Source of the DNA: Varroa destructor
Lineage: Eukaryota > Arthropoda > Arachnida > Mesostigmata > Varroidae
DNA: 64,000 nt
Direction: 5' to 3'
NCBI RefSeq assembly: GCF_002443255.2
Contig: NW_019211456.1
Span: 11,988,229-12,052,228, forward strand
Position numbers and translations under genes: made by a program
Notes under the pieces: generated by a model
What the model was told of the DNA's origin: nothing
Database searches by the model: none
The model's input: the letters and a program-made list of their open reading frames with translations, nothing else
Shown here: positions 63,728 through 64,000 of the stretch, piece after piece
How positions within the stretch are numbered: the first letter of the stretch is position 1
Layout of the letters: each line of letters opens with the position of its first letter

Positions 63728-64000
63728 CGCTCGGTCGAGGCTGTAATAAGTAGGCAGCCCCTGGTTAATTTTACATCATCAGACACACGAATGCATCATC
63801 ATACTCCGCCATCATGTCCTCTTTCAATTGCCATCAAGATTTTTCCTGAAGATAGCGCGTTGACTGAAGCTGAGACGACAAACTATTGTAGGCTCAAGAA
63901 TATTTGCCGCGCTCAATATAAGGATAATACGCGTGAAACTCAAACATATTAATATGATATATTGCTGGCTTTCGGCCTATTAATACCCGTCTTTGGTATT

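Larger units (their letters stand above)
61829..64000. other. upstream region of the Bcl-2 gene, to window end
   Basis: This should contain the 5' untranslated exon or exons and promoter of the Bcl-2 family gene. It also has an inverted repeat at 63050-63094, a CT run at 63107-63124 and an AT run at 63684-63723. A plus-strand ATG at 63581 followed by TTG and GTAAGT could be the first exon of a gene running off the window, but that is speculative. Confidence 0.45.

Noticed and set aside
63602..63952. 116-codon plus-strand frame
   Set aside because: It runs through a 40-base AT microsatellite that encodes an Ile-Tyr run, and the rest matches nothing known. Openness across the repeat is expected by chance.

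Overview
The window is animal nuclear DNA: AT-rich, with long gene-poor stretches and genes split by GT-AG introns. Seven multi-exon protein genes can be assembled from exon reading frames, splice-site phase and similarity to known families. Protein content and intron style suggest an arthropod. A chelicerate such as a mite is my guess, but the species cannot be fixed from the sequence. No bacterial or viral features, CRISPR arrays or operons were seen.

Layout. 1-9722 holds no recognisable gene. NUP50 (nucleoporin, minus, 9723-15063) lies head-to-head with PNISR (SR-rich splicing-associated protein, plus, 17755-22405) across a locally GC-rich 2.7 kb gap. PNISR converges on CRBN (cereblon, minus, 27344-30842) across 4.9 kb that contains a Tc1-type transposase remnant and a strong hairpin. 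CRBN is divergent from POMT1 (protein O-mannosyltransferase 1, plus, 34721-40408). POMT1 converges on a FLASH/CASP8AP2-like gene (minus, 42018-44981). That gene is divergent from NUS1/NgBR (dolichol synthesis, plus, 50008-52698), with a 770 bp fold-back element between them. NUS1 converges across 7.4 kb of apparently empty DNA on a Bcl-2 family gene (minus, 60090-61828). The seven genes therefore alternate strand strictly: - + - + - + -.

All seven gene models close in phase from start to stop. Predicted lengths are 494, 809, 407, 789, 877, 259 and 298 residues. Where I know the human protein length it is comparable. The genes are unrelated housekeeping or signalling functions (nuclear transport, RNA processing, ubiquitin ligase substrate reception, ER glycosylation, histone-locus-type nuclear protein, dolichol synthesis, apoptosis). 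NUS1 and POMT1 are linked biochemically, because dolichol-phosphate-mannose is the POMT1 donor, but they are not adjacent.

Points worth a second look: an isoleucine in cereblon at the site equivalent to human V388 (the mouse-type residue); a perfect 17-bp hairpin inside the NUP50 coding sequence that makes both strands encode nearly the same peptide; an inverted-repeat element at 47337-48105 whose arms keep a shared reading frame; a Bcl-2 family BH1 lacking the usual NWGR core; and several near-perfect DNA palindromes. I did not find a convincing new multi-gene system.
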